From JAFGSG01 sp964626055 (GTDB lineage Bacteria > Spirochaetota > UBA4802 > JAFGDQ01): a DNA stretch of 64,000 nt. The stretch's first letter is position 1. The number at the start of each line of letters is the position of its first letter. Below the pieces are notes generated by a model. It saw only the letters and a program-made list of their open reading frames with translations, ran no database searches and had not been told where the DNA came from. A program made the position numbers and the translations under genes. Of the stretch, positions 52,841-62,291 are shown in pieces. The stretch is taken from positions 1 through 64,000 of the forward strand of contig CAZVDF010000003.1 of assembly GCA_964626055.1 (NCBI GenBank), written 5' to 3'.

Positions 52841-55800
52841 ATGACTTTTCTCAGCGAATTCAGCTATCCCGAGGTATCACAGAGAAGAATTGTGCTGTTG
52901 AATGCATTCGTGTCATTTGTCATTCTTGGATTTATATATATTTATTCATCTCTTATTCTTAATTATTATTTTATTTACCAGCAAGTAATGAGGCTGGTTT
53001 TTGTCTCCGGTTTAAGCGGGATATTTTTCGGAAACATCATAGCAAAATTTACCTTATCGAGAGTCGGGAAATACAGACACATATTTATAGGTTCGGATAT
53101 ATTATTTATATTATCGTGTCTGTTCTATATTTACGGCAGATATTCGATGCCCGGCAATTACGATCCGCTTTTATTTTTTTACATAAAAAGCCCTTTTTAC
53201 GCGGCTCTTCTGATATTTGCCGTTTCTCTCTTCGCAGGAATAAAGATCAACTATTTCCTTAAGATTTCCTGCGGAGATTTTATTGACAGCAAAAGAGCTG
53301 TACTGCCGTTAGTACTGTTTTTACTTGCAGGAGCGACTCTGGGGATAATATTATCACTGGCATTCTATTGTATTGATGATTCAATCCTGTATTCAGGCAT
53401 CCTGCTTATCCCTGTGCTTCCGACTATATTTCTTATAAATCTTTCATATAACCCGAAACCCATTTATGCGCAGGAATCAAAGGACAGCAACCAGGCTTCC
53501 GGCAAAAAGCAGATCGGCGACAGAAGAGACGATCTCTTTTTCATATATCTGAATTTTACTTACATACTTATATATTCCTTTCTCGGCTTCACGACTGTTA
53601 TTAAATTTTTCGGAGATTTTATCCATGTAAAAATCTTCTTTATCCTTATTTCACTCGCATCTGCCGCAGCCGGAATAATTCTGGCAAGAATAATAAAACA
53701 GGCATTCTGGTATATTTACGCCGAGATGCTTTACCCGATTTTTTTTATTATCTCAATGGTATTCTTAGTGACCTTCAGGGATACCGTATCCTTTACTGCA
53801 GCCGTGTTTATTTTTATTCCCGTAACCTTAATTCTGGGTTTTTCATTGTATCAGACAATAAATCACGTACTGATATTTAATAACCATAAAAAGAGGTTTA
53901 ATATCATCAACTTTTCACTTCTTGTTCTGCCTGCGCCGATTTTAATATCCCTTGATTTTATAGACTTCACGTATTTCTGGTTTTTTGTTCTTCTGTATAC
54001 TGTCGCTTCGATGAATATTTTTATACCGGGTATTTATTTAACTCAGTCCGGGGTTCAGGGATATAAAAAACTTCTCTTTTTTATATGCACTTTAATTTTT
54101 ATTCCCGTATTAATACTTATGCATATGTATTTCGGCATCCCGTTAAACAGGGAATTATATGTAAAACATACAACAGGTTTTGAAAAACTTAATTTTATAA
54201 ATTATAATTCCAGGTATATCGAAAATGAAGCCACGGTTCTTATACACGGGATAAGAGCATTCCATGCCGACGATCCGTCTGTCAGAAATATGAAACGTTC
54301 CATATCGCCTGTATTGCTTTATGCGGACAGCGACAGCTGGGGCGAATCGCTTTTCATAGACGGCAACAGAAAATTTTTCAGGAATCCAGTGATCTCGCAG
54401 CTTAAAGGAGCAAATTGCCTCGACTACGTGACTGACCGCATTACGGATTATCATACGCTTCCGGTCTCCGGCGATCAGGATTACGTCCTTGACCAGTCGG
54501 AGATCCTCCCGTTCCTGGATAAAAAGATATCGCCCTACAGGATTATAGTGGATATTCCGAATCTTTTTGACCAGACGGTAAATGCTTTCAGGTTTTCAAA
54601 GGAATATTTCGGCTTTATAACGCATAAATTAAATCCCGAAGGCATATTTGTTCAGATTCTGGCTGCCGGATGCAGAAAGGACTATATTGCGCGGGCCGCA
54701 GAAAGCTTGAAGAAGACTTTCAAAAAAACTATTGTCTGCTATTTCCCGAATTACTTTGTGTTCCTATCGTCAAATAAACCTGAGTCGCTGAAAATTTATC
54801 CGAATAACATTAATAATTTCAGGGAAGCGTTCGAATCAAAAAACGAATTAAAGAACATTTTTTATAACGACTTTCATATGTTATCGCATATTTTATTTCT
54901 TGAAATAGACGACTTTATTGTTTATGCGCGAAATGAAAATTTATCCCCGCTGTGTTTTCTCCGGGGAACCGACAATTTTTTAACGGATAAAAATCTTATT
55001 GCCGGATTTATCGAAAACAATTCCGCCTTCCTTGATCTTGCAGACAAATCCGGAACAAATAGTAATTTTTTCTATAATATGCAGGCTCTCTTCTGGACAA
55101 ATAAATTTTTTCTTTCCGAAGTGAAAAAAGCGGAGCTATACGAAGCAAATAAAGAATATGAGAACGAATCCTCGCAGCTAATCAATTTACGCAGGAAATC
55201 CGAGTACAAGAGCGACCTGAGGAAATACATATGGGACACTCTGTCATATAAGGAAAACTATTACTACAATGCGGCGCTGAGGTTCGAAAAGGACAAAAAC
55301 TGGGAGGAGGCCAGAAAACTATACAGGGCTATTCTCTCGATCAATAAAAATCATTTTGAGGCAAATTATCATCTGGGGATATTGAGTATAATTCTGCAGG
55401 ATCTGGATGCAGCATTTGAATATCTGCAGAATGCAATGATGCTGAGAAAAGACGATCCCAAGGTGTTGTACCAGATGGGAGTTTTGCTTTATTCAAGCGG
55501 AAAACCCAGAGAAGCATTGACGTATTTCGAAAGGGCTCTCGCGTTCAAGGAAAAAACAGCTTCTTTATTTTACTATGCCGGATTATGCTTTGAAGAATTG
55601 GATAATCTGTCGAATGCGGCCGGTTATTTCAACCAGGCATTCGCCCTGGACCCCAACGATAAAAACATAATATCCGGCATTGAACGCATAAAAGAAAAGA
55701 ACAAAGCAAGACGTGAAGAATACGCCGAAATTGAGAAAAAAAGCGATCCCGAAGCCGAAAAGGGAGAAGATATGCCACTTCCCATCACCGAATCGGCTAT

Positions 55801-55864
55801 AAATGTCCGGATCGAAGAAAATAAAAACGAACCGGATAAAAAAAATAAAGTACAAAAAAAATAA
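52841..55864 (+). CDS. Polytopic membrane protein with methyltransferase-like and TPR domains
   Basis: The 1007-residue protein has about 10-12 membrane helices in residues 15-430, then a soluble region (about 440-660) that resembles the spermidine-synthase-like domain of known membrane-linked proteins: NPVISQLKGANCLDYVTDR, DQSEILPFLD and SKEYFGFITHKLNPEGIFVQIL. No full SAM-binding motif is seen. Residues about 800-950 hold tetratricopeptide repeats (NPWEEARKLYRAI-type blocks, GKPREALTYFERALAF), and the tail is acidic and Lys-rich. Polyamine synthesis is unlikely because the SAM/putrescine residues are not visible. A TTG-started methyltransferase follows 5 bp downstream. Confidence 0.65.
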   Translation: MTFLSEFSYPEVSQRRIVLLNAFVSFVILGFIYIYSSLILNYYFIYQQVMRLVFVSGLSGIFFGNIIAKFTLSRVGKYRHIFIGSDILFILSCLFYIYGRYSMPGNYDPLLFFYIKSPFYAALLIFAVSLFAGIKINYFLKISCGDFIDSKRAVLPLVLFLLAGATLGIILSLAFYCIDDSILYSGILLIPVLPTIFLINLSYNPKPIYAQESKDSNQASGKKQIGDRRDDLFFIYLNFTYILIYSFLGFTTVIKFFGDFIHVKIFFILISLASAAAGIILARIIKQAFWYIYAEMLYPIFFIISMVFLVTFRDTVSFTAAVFIFIPVTLILGFSLYQTINHVLIFNNHKKRFNIINFSLLVLPAPILISLDFIDFTYFWFFVLLYTVASMNIFIPGIYLTQSGVQGYKKLLFFICTLIFIPVLILMHMYFGIPLNRELYVKHTTGFEKLNFINYNSRYIENEATVLIHGIRAFHADDPSVRNMKRSISPVLLYADSDSWGESLFIDGNRKFFRNPVISQLKGANCLDYVTDRITDYHTLPVSGDQDYVLDQSEILPFLDKKISPYRIIVDIPNLFDQTVNAFRFSKEYFGFITHKLNPEGIFVQILAAGCRKDYIARAAESLKKTFKKTIVCYFPNYFVFLSSNKPESLKIYPNNINNFREAFESKNELKNIFYNDFHMLSHILFLEIDDFIVYARNENLSPLCFLRGTDNFLTDKNLIAGFIENNSAFLDLADKSGTNSNFFYNMQALFWTNKFFLSEVKKAELYEANKEYENESSQLINLRRKSEYKSDLRKYIWDTLSYKENYYYNAALRFEKDKNWEEARKLYRAILSINKNHFEANYHLGILSIILQDLDAAFEYLQNAMMLRKDDPKVLYQMGVLLYSSGKPREALTYFERALAFKEKTASLFYYAGLCFEELDNLSNAAGYFNQAFALDPNDKNIISGIERIKEKNKARREEYAEIEKKSDPEAEKGEDMPLPITESAINVRIEENKNEPDKKNKVQKK

Positions 55865-55869
55865 TCCCC

Positions 55870-56592
55870 TTGAAGCCTTATACTATTTTTCCCTCGGTTT
55901 ATGATAATATATTAAAGCATATCGATTATGAACGCTGGTATTTATATATCAGATCATTAATGCTGGAATTCGCAGGCAATCCGAAAACCCTGCTGGAACT
56001 CGGGTGCGGCACCGGAAAATTCGGGGCGAAATTTTCGAGGGACAATTTTTTGATATTCGGGCTGGATAACTCAATTGAAATGCTCAAAGTCGCTCATATC
56101 CGCGCTTACAAAAATTTTCATATATTCTGCGCCGACATGAAGGATTTCAGCCTGTTAAAAAAATTCGATTTTATTTTTTCCGTACACGACACGATCAACT
56201 ATTTTTTAGATTTATACGATCTTTCCAGAGTTTTAAAATCAGTTAAAAGAATAATGCACAAAGACAGTATTTTTATGTTCGATATAACGACGGAACATAA
56301 TATAAAAAAATATTTTTTTAATAACAAAACGGACTATTCGGTAAGAGGCATAGATATCGAATGGGCCAATGAATACGATACCGATAAAAAACTGATATAT
56401 TCCCTGCTCACATTCAAATATAACGGTTATGTCGATACTGAAATGCACATACAGAGAATATATTCCGTCGATGAGATCGTCACCCTGTTAAAAAATGAAA
56501 AAATGGAAGTTTTAGGCATTTTCGGAGATTACTCATATGAGCCGGTCAAGGAAGATTCTGTTATGATTAATTTTGTAACAAGACCGGGGTGA
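55870..56592 (+). CDS. SAM-dependent methyltransferase
   Basis: The 240-residue class I methyltransferase has the SAM-binding motif LLELGCGTGKFGAKF, then FGLDNSIEMLKVA (post-I) and DFIFSVHDTINYFLD. It begins with TTG, 5 bp after the membrane-TPR gene, so it is probably translated by coupling. The substrate is unknown. It converges on pcm with 2 bp between stops. Confidence 0.75.
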   Translation: MKPYTIFPSVYDNILKHIDYERWYLYIRSLMLEFAGNPKTLLELGCGTGKFGAKFSRDNFLIFGLDNSIEMLKVAHIRAYKNFHIFCADMKDFSLLKKFDFIFSVHDTINYFLDLYDLSRVLKSVKRIMHKDSIFMFDITTEHNIKKYFFNNKTDYSVRGIDIEWANEYDTDKKLIYSLLTFKYNGYVDTEMHIQRIYSVDEIVTLLKNEKMEVLGIFGDYSYEPVKEDSVMINFVTRPG

Positions 56593-56594
56593 AG

Positions 56595-57224
56595 CTAGTA
56601 CATCCCTATTAAAGGCGTAAAGCTGCATAGATCATGAAAAGATATTTTATAAAGGCTGCCGTTTTCTCCCGGTTCATTGATCACAACTGTTATTTGCTGC
56701 TGATAAATTGGCCCCATCGGAAAAACGATTTTCCCTTTTTGTTTCAGGTAATCCGCCAGGAATAACGGGCGACTCGCGCAGGCTGCAAAAATAATAATCC
56801 CGTCGAACAAACCGGACAGGCCTCCAAGTTCCATAATATCGCCTGCCAGGAAAGTAACGTTTTTTATTTTCAATCCTGCAAGCCTTTCTTTAGCGCTTAA
56901 TGCAAGCTCTTCATAATAGTCGACCGTTACAATCTCGTCAAACAGCCTTGAAAGAACGGCGGTTGAATAACCCGAGCCCGTGCCTATCTCCAGTATCCTG
57001 CTCGCTCTGTCGGGATTCAGATAATTTATCATCTTTGCAAGAGTCGGCGAGGCATCGGCTTTTTCTCCGAAACCGATCGGTATCGGCTCATGGGAATAAA
57101 AATATCCCGAAAATATCTGGTCGAAAAAATCTTTCTGATCGAACTTTTTTAATGCGCTTATTATTTCTTCCCTTACGCCGTCCTGTTTCAATAGATTAAA
57201 AAATTCTTTCTCTTGCTTGCTCAT
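56595..57224 (-). CDS. pcm: Protein-L-isoaspartate O-methyltransferase
   Basis: The 209-residue enzyme repairs isoaspartyl damage in proteins. It has the SAM motif RILEIGTGSGYSTAVLS, VDYYEEL and the region GFGEKADASPT that replaces the usual GQTISQP. The last is a divergence from the consensus, so a related PCMT-family role is possible. Alone between the methyltransferase and mlaE. Confidence 0.8.
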   Translation of the reverse strand: MSKQEKEFFNLLKQDGVREEIISALKKFDQKDFFDQIFSGYFYSHEPIPIGFGEKADASPTLAKMINYLNPDRASRILEIGTGSGYSTAVLSRLFDEIVTVDYYEELALSAKERLAGLKIKNVTFLAGDIMELGGLSGLFDGIIIFAACASRPLFLADYLKQKGKIVFPMGPIYQQQITVVINEPGENGSLYKISFHDLCSFTPLIGMY

Positions 57225-57304
57225 ATATTGAAAATTTTAATATTTTATACTGTAATAAACAGAGGGGCTGGAACACAACCGCAGCCGTTTTAAGATAGTA
57301 TTTT

Positions 57305-58081
57305 CTACTCAAAGAACTGTAATAAATAGGTAAAGAAATAATCCGAAACAAGAATTACCATTGATGATTTAACGACAGCCTGAATGGCAGACTTGCCGAC
57401 GCCTTCGGCTCCGCCTGTCGTTTTGAATCCCTGGTAACAGGAAATTACCGCAATTTCTATCCCGAAAAAAAATGTCTTTGCCAGTCCGGACAAAAAATCG
57501 GCAAGGGAGAGATAATTTAGAATATTCTCGAAATATTTGTCAACACTAATACCCAGGACCGCGAATGCCACAAAAGCGCCTCCCAGTATTCCGACAATGT
57601 CCGTTACTATCGTAAGAGCTGGAGTCATGATAAAGCAGGCTAAAAATCGGGGTACCGAAAGATATTGTATCGGATTAGCCCTGAGCGTTACCAGCGCGTC
57701 TATCTGCTCCGTAACCCGCATTGTGCCGATCTCGGCTGCAATGGCAGAGCCGATCCTGCCCGCCAGAAGCAGCGCCGTCAGAACGGGGCACAGCTCCCTG
57801 AACATTGATATCGATACGGCGCTTCCGATGAATACCGAAGATCCGGACATCAGCTTATCCATGGCTTTACCTATCTGGAGAGCCATAACCATCCCCGTGA
57901 AGAACAGGGTAATGGCGGTGACCGGGATGGATTTATAGCCGATTTCCAGCATCTGGACAAAAATATTCTTTATATCGAAAGGAGGTCTGAAAATCCATTT
58001 AACCGTCTCAGAAAAAAATATAAAATGCCCGCCTATCTCTTCGAATACCCGGATAAGCAAACTTTTTTTGTCGCTTTTCAT
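57305..58081 (-). CDS. mlaE: MlaE-type ABC transporter permease
   Basis: The 258-residue permease of the MlaFEDB family moves phospholipids between membranes in diderms. Five or six membrane helices and the signature GSVFIGSAVSISMFRELCPVLTALLLAGRIGSAIAAEIGTM are seen. mlaF and the MCE-domain gene are not in the window, so the ATPase partner must lie elsewhere. The 5' end is 2 bp from the dnaB stop. Confidence 0.88.
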   Translation of the reverse strand: MKSDKKSLLIRVFEEIGGHFIFFSETVKWIFRPPFDIKNIFVQMLEIGYKSIPVTAITLFFTGMVMALQIGKAMDKLMSGSSVFIGSAVSISMFRELCPVLTALLLAGRIGSAIAAEIGTMRVTEQIDALVTLRANPIQYLSVPRFLACFIMTPALTIVTDIVGILGGAFVAFAVLGISVDKYFENILNYLSLADFLSGLAKTFFFGIEIAVISCYQGFKTTGGAEGVGKSAIQAVVKSSMVILVSDYFFTYLLQFFE

Positions 58082-58083
58082 GT

Positions 58084-59451
58084 TCAGTTAACTGGACCTT
58101 CGCTTTGGGCGGGTAACTTTTCGCCTGTATGCAGTTTATCGAGATTCCCGAATCTCGTATGCTGTTCCCAGAATAAAAGTTCAACGCTGCCTATGGGCCC
58201 GTTCCTCTGTTTCGCGATCATTATCTCGGCTATGCCTTTTTTATCGGTATCCGGATGCACTCTTTCTTCACGGTAAATGAAAAGAACAATATCGGCATCC
58301 TGCTCGATTGCGCCGGATTCGCGAAGGTCGGAAAGCTGCGGTCTCTGGTCCGTTCTGCTTTCCACGGCTCTCGATAGCTGGGACAGTGCAATGATAGGGA
58401 CTGCAAGCTCCCTGGCCACCTGTTTTAGCGAGCGCGTTATTTCCGCGATCTGCAGGTGCCTGTCAAGACCGCGTGTGCCCGTAATTAACTGTAGATAATC
58501 CACTATAATTACGCCGAGCGAGCCTTTCTGCTGAGCCATTCTTCTGGCCTTCGATCTGAGCTGGAATACGTTTACGTTCGGAGTATCGTCAATATAGATT
58601 GGGCTTCTAGCGAGTATCGAAGATACTTCGGTCAGTCTCTTCAACTCGCCGGAATCGAACCTGCCGGTCCTTACTTTTTGCGAATCGATCATTGTTTCTA
58701 TGCAGAGCAGTCTCATCCCCAGCTGTGTGGCGGGCATTTCCAGAGAAAAGAAAAGAACTGGCTTTTTTTCTTTCAGGGCGATGTTATTCGCCATGTTAAG
58801 GGCGAGAGATGTCTTACCCATCGACGGTCGCGCCGCGATTATGATAAGTTCGGACTCATGAAGACCCGTCAGAAGAAAATCCAGGTCCGAAAATCCGGTT
58901 GCTGTTCCAGTTATCGGTTTCTTTACCCTGTATAGGAGTTCGACGTCCTTCATGGTTTTTTCCATGACGGATTCTATGCTGGCAAAATCTGTTGTTACCC
59001 TTCTTTCCGTTGCTTTGAATATTTCGCTTTCAATTTCATCGACGAGTTCATCCGTATCTCTCGATTTATCGTAGCATTTTTCGATCACTTCGGCGGAGAC
59101 GTTGATAATTTTTCTCCGTATGCTTAATTCCTTTATCCTGCCCGCGTAAAATTCGGCATTTGCGGAAGTAGATACGCTGCGGTATAGATCGACCAGTGCG
59201 CGTTCGCCGCCGATCGAGTCAAACAAATTCTTGTCGGAAAGTCGCTGTTTGAGGGTTAAAAGATCAATCGGAGAGTTTTTTCTCTCCAATTCCAGTATGG
59301 ATTCATAAATAATCCTGTGTTTATCCAGATAGAAATCATCCACCTCCAGGATGCCGGAAACCTTTGAAAGGGCATCTTTGCTTAAAAGAATAGAAGCGAT
59401 ACACGAAGACTCTGCTTCCAAATCCTGCGGCGGAAGATTTTCGATTGTCAT
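58084..59451 (-). CDS. dnaB: Replicative DNA helicase DnaB
   Basis: The 455-residue hexameric helicase unwinds DNA at the fork. The N-terminal domain (QDLEAESSCIASIL) and the RecA-like core with ARPSMGKTSLALN, FFSLEMPATQL, LGVIIVDYLQLITG and ADIVLFIYREE are all present. No intein is seen. It follows rplI by 3 bp and precedes mlaE by 2 bp. Confidence 0.98.
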   Translation of the reverse strand: MTIENLPPQDLEAESSCIASILLSKDALSKVSGILEVDDFYLDKHRIIYESILELERKNSPIDLLTLKQRLSDKNLFDSIGGERALVDLYRSVSTSANAEFYAGRIKELSIRRKIINVSAEVIEKCYDKSRDTDELVDEIESEIFKATERRVTTDFASIESVMEKTMKDVELLYRVKKPITGTATGFSDLDFLLTGLHESELIIIAARPSMGKTSLALNMANNIALKEKKPVLFFSLEMPATQLGMRLLCIETMIDSQKVRTGRFDSGELKRLTEVSSILARSPIYIDDTPNVNVFQLRSKARRMAQQKGSLGVIIVDYLQLITGTRGLDRHLQIAEITRSLKQVARELAVPIIALSQLSRAVESRTDQRPQLSDLRESGAIEQDADIVLFIYREERVHPDTDKKGIAEIMIAKQRNGPIGSVELLFWEQHTRFGNLDKLHTGEKLPAQSEGPVN

Positions 59452-59454
59452 TTA

Positions 59455-59898
59455 TCAGACCTTTTCGACAATTACCTTCAGATTGGCGGTTAATCCCACG
59501 TCGAGTTTTACGGGAATCGTATATTCGCCGACCTGCTTGATCGGCTCATGATGAGCGATCTTTCTTTTATCCAGCTCATAACCGAGTTCCCTGAGCTTTC
59601 TCGCAATATCGATAGCGGTAACAGCGCCGAAAAGTTTTCCCTCTTCGCCTGCCTGCGCGGCTATTTTTACCTCGAGATTGTTAAGCGACTCAAGGATCTT
59701 TTCGCTCTGCTTCCTGCGTTTCGCTTTCTTTATCTTTATCACTTTTTCCTGGTGCTGGAGGATCTTTTTACTGGTTTCGTTCGCTAACATAACCAGATTC
59801 CTCGGCAAAAGAAAATTTCTGGCATACCCGTCTGCAACTTCTTTGATGTCTCCGGATTCGCCTAAATTCGGGATATCCTTTTGAAGTATTACTTTCAT
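59455..59898 (-). CDS. rplI: Ribosomal protein bL9
   Basis: The 147-residue protein bL9 has the N-terminal signature MKVILQKDIPNLGESGDIKEVADGYARNFLLP. The ATG at 59898 is chosen because GGAG precedes it by about 7 bases and it gives the family start; a longer in-frame start adds 31 unrelated residues. It lies between a DUF2232-like gene and dnaB. Confidence 0.97.
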   Translation of the reverse strand: MKVILQKDIPNLGESGDIKEVADGYARNFLLPRNLVMLANETSKKILQHQEKVIKIKKAKRRKQSEKILESLNNLEVKIAAQAGEEGKLFGAVTAIDIARKLRELGYELDKRKIAHHEPIKQVGEYTIPVKLDVGLTANLKVIVEKV

Positions 59899-59938
59899 AT
59901 CAGTCTCCGTCAGTAAGTTAATTTTTATAAGAGTAATA

Positions 59939-60712
59939 TTACGATTTTTTTTTATCCGGTTCCAGCTTTCTGAAATCAGCCCAAAAATCAATAGCTCCGA
60001 TGCTGGACAAAATTATTAAAATAAAAATAAAATATTCCATGCCGAAAAATAAAAAGATAAGCACAGCCGCCGGGAACAAGGAAAACGGCATACTCTTTTT
60101 GCGCAAAATAAATTTTATTATTCCGAATGCCTGAATCAAATAGAAGCCGGATAAAATCAATGCAATATTCAATCCGGCTAAATATAAATAATTATTCCTT
60201 GATCTGTCAACCAGTAAAACAGCGAACCATGACGCAATAAAAACAAAAATTAAATATTCAGGAACTTTAAATCTCTCGATTTCGTTTAAATTTATTTCTT
60301 CTTTATTATCTTTATTTTCCGGTGCAGAATAGAGTTCTGGAATTTTTTTCTTCTTATAAAAAACAAATTTATAAATATAAAATATAATTAAGGAAAAAAT
60401 CAGCGCATCTAAAAAATAGGCAAAAGGCACGATATATTCAATTGTATCGATCGCCTCATTTATTTTCTGGATCATCCGGCTTCTATCGTTATCTGGAATA
60501 TTATTCTGGTTCAGACTCTCGATGAATGCGCTCTTTGAATTCATCAAAATATCTGTATTTTCGAAATTCCTCAGATAATAATGGTTGAATGTCCAGATTA
60601 AGGTTATTGACAAAGAAGAAATAAAAATGAAAAATCGCAGACCCTTATTTTGTTTAAAACTGAATACCGCGGAAGCGCTAATTATTATAATCGAAATTAT
60701 TATTATGATCAC
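59939..60712 (-). CDS. DUF2232-like membrane protein (YybS type)
   Basis: The 257-residue protein has about six hydrophobic segments (about 2-20, 29-46, 95-118, 150-170, 176-200 and 208-240) and no recognisable motif. A DUF2232/YybS-like membrane protein is often found between rpsR and rplI in other genomes, and this position supports the call. It starts 91 bp after rpsR and ends 40 bp before rplI. Function unknown. Confidence 0.6.
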   Translation of the reverse strand: MIIIIISIIIISASAVFSFKQNKGLRFFIFISSLSITLIWTFNHYYLRNFENTDILMNSKSAFIESLNQNNIPDNDRSRMIQKINEAIDTIEYIVPFAYFLDALIFSLIIFYIYKFVFYKKKKIPELYSAPENKDNKEEINLNEIERFKVPEYLIFVFIASWFAVLLVDRSRNNYLYLAGLNIALILSGFYLIQAFGIIKFILRKKSMPFSLFPAAVLIFLFFGMEYFIFILIILSSIGAIDFWADFRKLEPDKKKS

Positions 60713-60803
60713 ATTTAAAATTTAAGAACTTATTTTCAGAAAAAATCATTATGCCGCCCGTCGGCAAGGGAATAATAAATATTCAAGCATTTTACACGGT
60801 TTC

Positions 60804-61265
60804 CTATTTAACGCTGAACGGCAAAACGGCAAGTATTCTTGCTCTTTTAATCGCTCTTGATAAATCTCTTTGATGTTTGGAGCAGGTGCCCGTAATTCTT
60901 CTCGGCAGAATTTTACCGCGTTCAGTAATAAAGTTGCCCAGGATTTGAGTGTCTTTATAATCAACTTTAATATTTTTGTCAGCGCAGAATCTGCACATCT
61001 TTTTTCTGTATCTGGCATGTCTTAGCGAATCTTTCTGGTCAAAATTCCCGCTTGAAGACGCGCCGGCTTTGAACGGCCTGGCATTTCTGTAAAAAGTTTT
61101 TCTTACAGGCTCTGTTTTTGCTTCGGCGCTTTTTGTTGAATCTGCATCGACTGACGAGGCTGTCGTTTCATCTCTCTGCCCATCATTTGCATCTAAAACT
61201 TTTCCTTCTTTCTTGATCTCGTCTTTATTTTCCTGGGTTGCCTCGTTGATGTTCTCGTCGGCCAT
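60804..61265 (-). CDS. rpsR: Ribosomal protein bS18 with long N-terminal extension
   Basis: The 153-residue protein ends with the standard bS18 core (KKMCRFCADKNIKVDYKDTQIL and ILPRRITGTCSKHQRDLSRAIKRARILAVLPF); the CxxC and later Cys indicate the zinc-binding form. The first 75 residues or so are an extra acidic, Ser/Thr/Lys-rich extension, while usual bS18 has about 75-90 residues in total. It may be disordered. The start has AGGT upstream. rpsF is 65 bp upstream, and no ssb lies between. Confidence 0.95.
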   Translation of the reverse strand: MADENINEATQENKDEIKKEGKVLDANDGQRDETTASSVDADSTKSAEAKTEPVRKTFYRNARPFKAGASSSGNFDQKDSLRHARYRKKMCRFCADKNIKVDYKDTQILGNFITERGKILPRRITGTCSKHQRDLSRAIKRARILAVLPFSVK

Positions 61266-61330
61266 TTTTTACCTCTATAACCTTAATAAAATTTAATGAA
61301 TTTCAAATTCCGAAAATCGAATATCCTGAA

Positions 61331-61618
61331 TTACGCGGTTTTCTTTTTGCTGTCTTTAATGAAGAAATAACGTAAAATGTCGTTATTAAGACGGAACTCT
61401 CCTATTATTTTCTCAACAGCATTTGCAGGAGACTCGATCAGCATAAAAAAGAAATATCCTTCGGTTTCATCATCGATCGGATATGCCATTTTTTTCACAT
61501 TCCCTGCCTCTTCGGAAATAACTGAAACCCCATATTTATTTAAAATCTTTTTAACCTGTTCCTTTAAGGATTCAAGAATGTCTGTATTCCTCAAGATGAG
61601 GGTCAATTCATAACTCAC
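61331..61618 (-). CDS. rpsF: Ribosomal protein bS6
   Basis: The 95-residue protein has MSYELTLILRNTD and the core GNVKKMAYPIDDETEGYFFFML of bS6. It is the first gene of the ribosomal cluster. The gene normally following it in many bacteria, ssb, is missing here. Confidence 0.97.
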   Translation of the reverse strand: MSYELTLILRNTDILESLKEQVKKILNKYGVSVISEEAGNVKKMAYPIDDETEGYFFFMLIESPANAVEKIIGEFRLNNDILRYFFIKDSKKKTA

Positions 61619-61734
61619 GGGTTTTTCCTTTTAAAATAAAATATTTTTTATAATAGAGCAACAATCAATATAAACATAGGTATTTTTTCAACAATTATTT
61701 TTAAAAACCGATAAAAAACTGAAAAATATCGAAT

Positions 61735-62178
61735 TTATTTAACGCTTAAAGCGCCTTCTTCAAGTATAATATCAAAAATATACGCATCCCTTCTTGAATT
61801 CAGCGGTGTAAATATCACAAATTGACCTTTAAAATCGAAGGAATCGCCTTTTTTCAGCAAGGTGAGATATTCTTCCTGACCTGCAAAAATGTAAAGCCTT
61901 ATATTTAAATCCGAGGTCTCATTACTGATAGCTGTAATTCTGAAATGCCTGCGGTACCGTTCGCTTTTCTCAACCGATTCAACAAACCCGCTGCCCTGTA
62001 CAATAGCTCCCTGCATGCCGTTAAGCAAAACATCGCGAGCCAGCGGTTTGGATTTTACAATATTGGAGTAAAACTCATGATCTAACTGGATTATTTTATC
62101 TTTTGTATCCGAAAAAGCAAAGGTCGCAGATACTATAGCCGACAAAACAGATATAACAATTCCGATATTTTTTTTCAT
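61735..62178 (-). CDS. Uncharacterised exported protein
   Basis: The 147-residue protein has a signal peptide (cleavage near FAFSDTK) and a beta-rich mature domain (RLYIFAGQEEYLTLLKKGDSFDFKGQFVIFTPLNSRRDAYIFDIIL). The C-terminal part could be an OB-like fold, but I do not recognise a family. It lies between rpsF and htrA on the same strand. Confidence 0.55.
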   Translation of the reverse strand: MKKNIGIVISVLSAIVSATFAFSDTKDKIIQLDHEFYSNIVKSKPLARDVLLNGMQGAIVQGSGFVESVEKSERYRRHFRITAISNETSDLNIRLYIFAGQEEYLTLLKKGDSFDFKGQFVIFTPLNSRRDAYIFDIILEEGALSVK

Positions 62179-62223
62179 TTTTAGATGCGAGAGAATTTCA
62201 ATGAGATTTCAGTCAATACCAGA

Positions 62224-62285
62224 AGTCATCTCAAAATTATAAATTTATATAAGCGATTAACGATAAATATAATTTTGAGACGACT
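62224..62285. repeat. Inverted repeat, 18-bp arms
   Basis: AGTCATCTCAAAATTATA and TATAATTTTGAGACGACT are complementary at 17 of 18 positions with a 26-base loop. It begins 6 bp after the htrA stop and could serve as an RNA end structure; no T-tract follows. Confidence 0.55.
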
Positions 62286-62291
62286 CCCAAT

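Noticed and set aside
60749..61018. Overlapping minus-strand frame in rpsR
   Set aside because: It overlaps the bS18 core in another frame and shows no family features.
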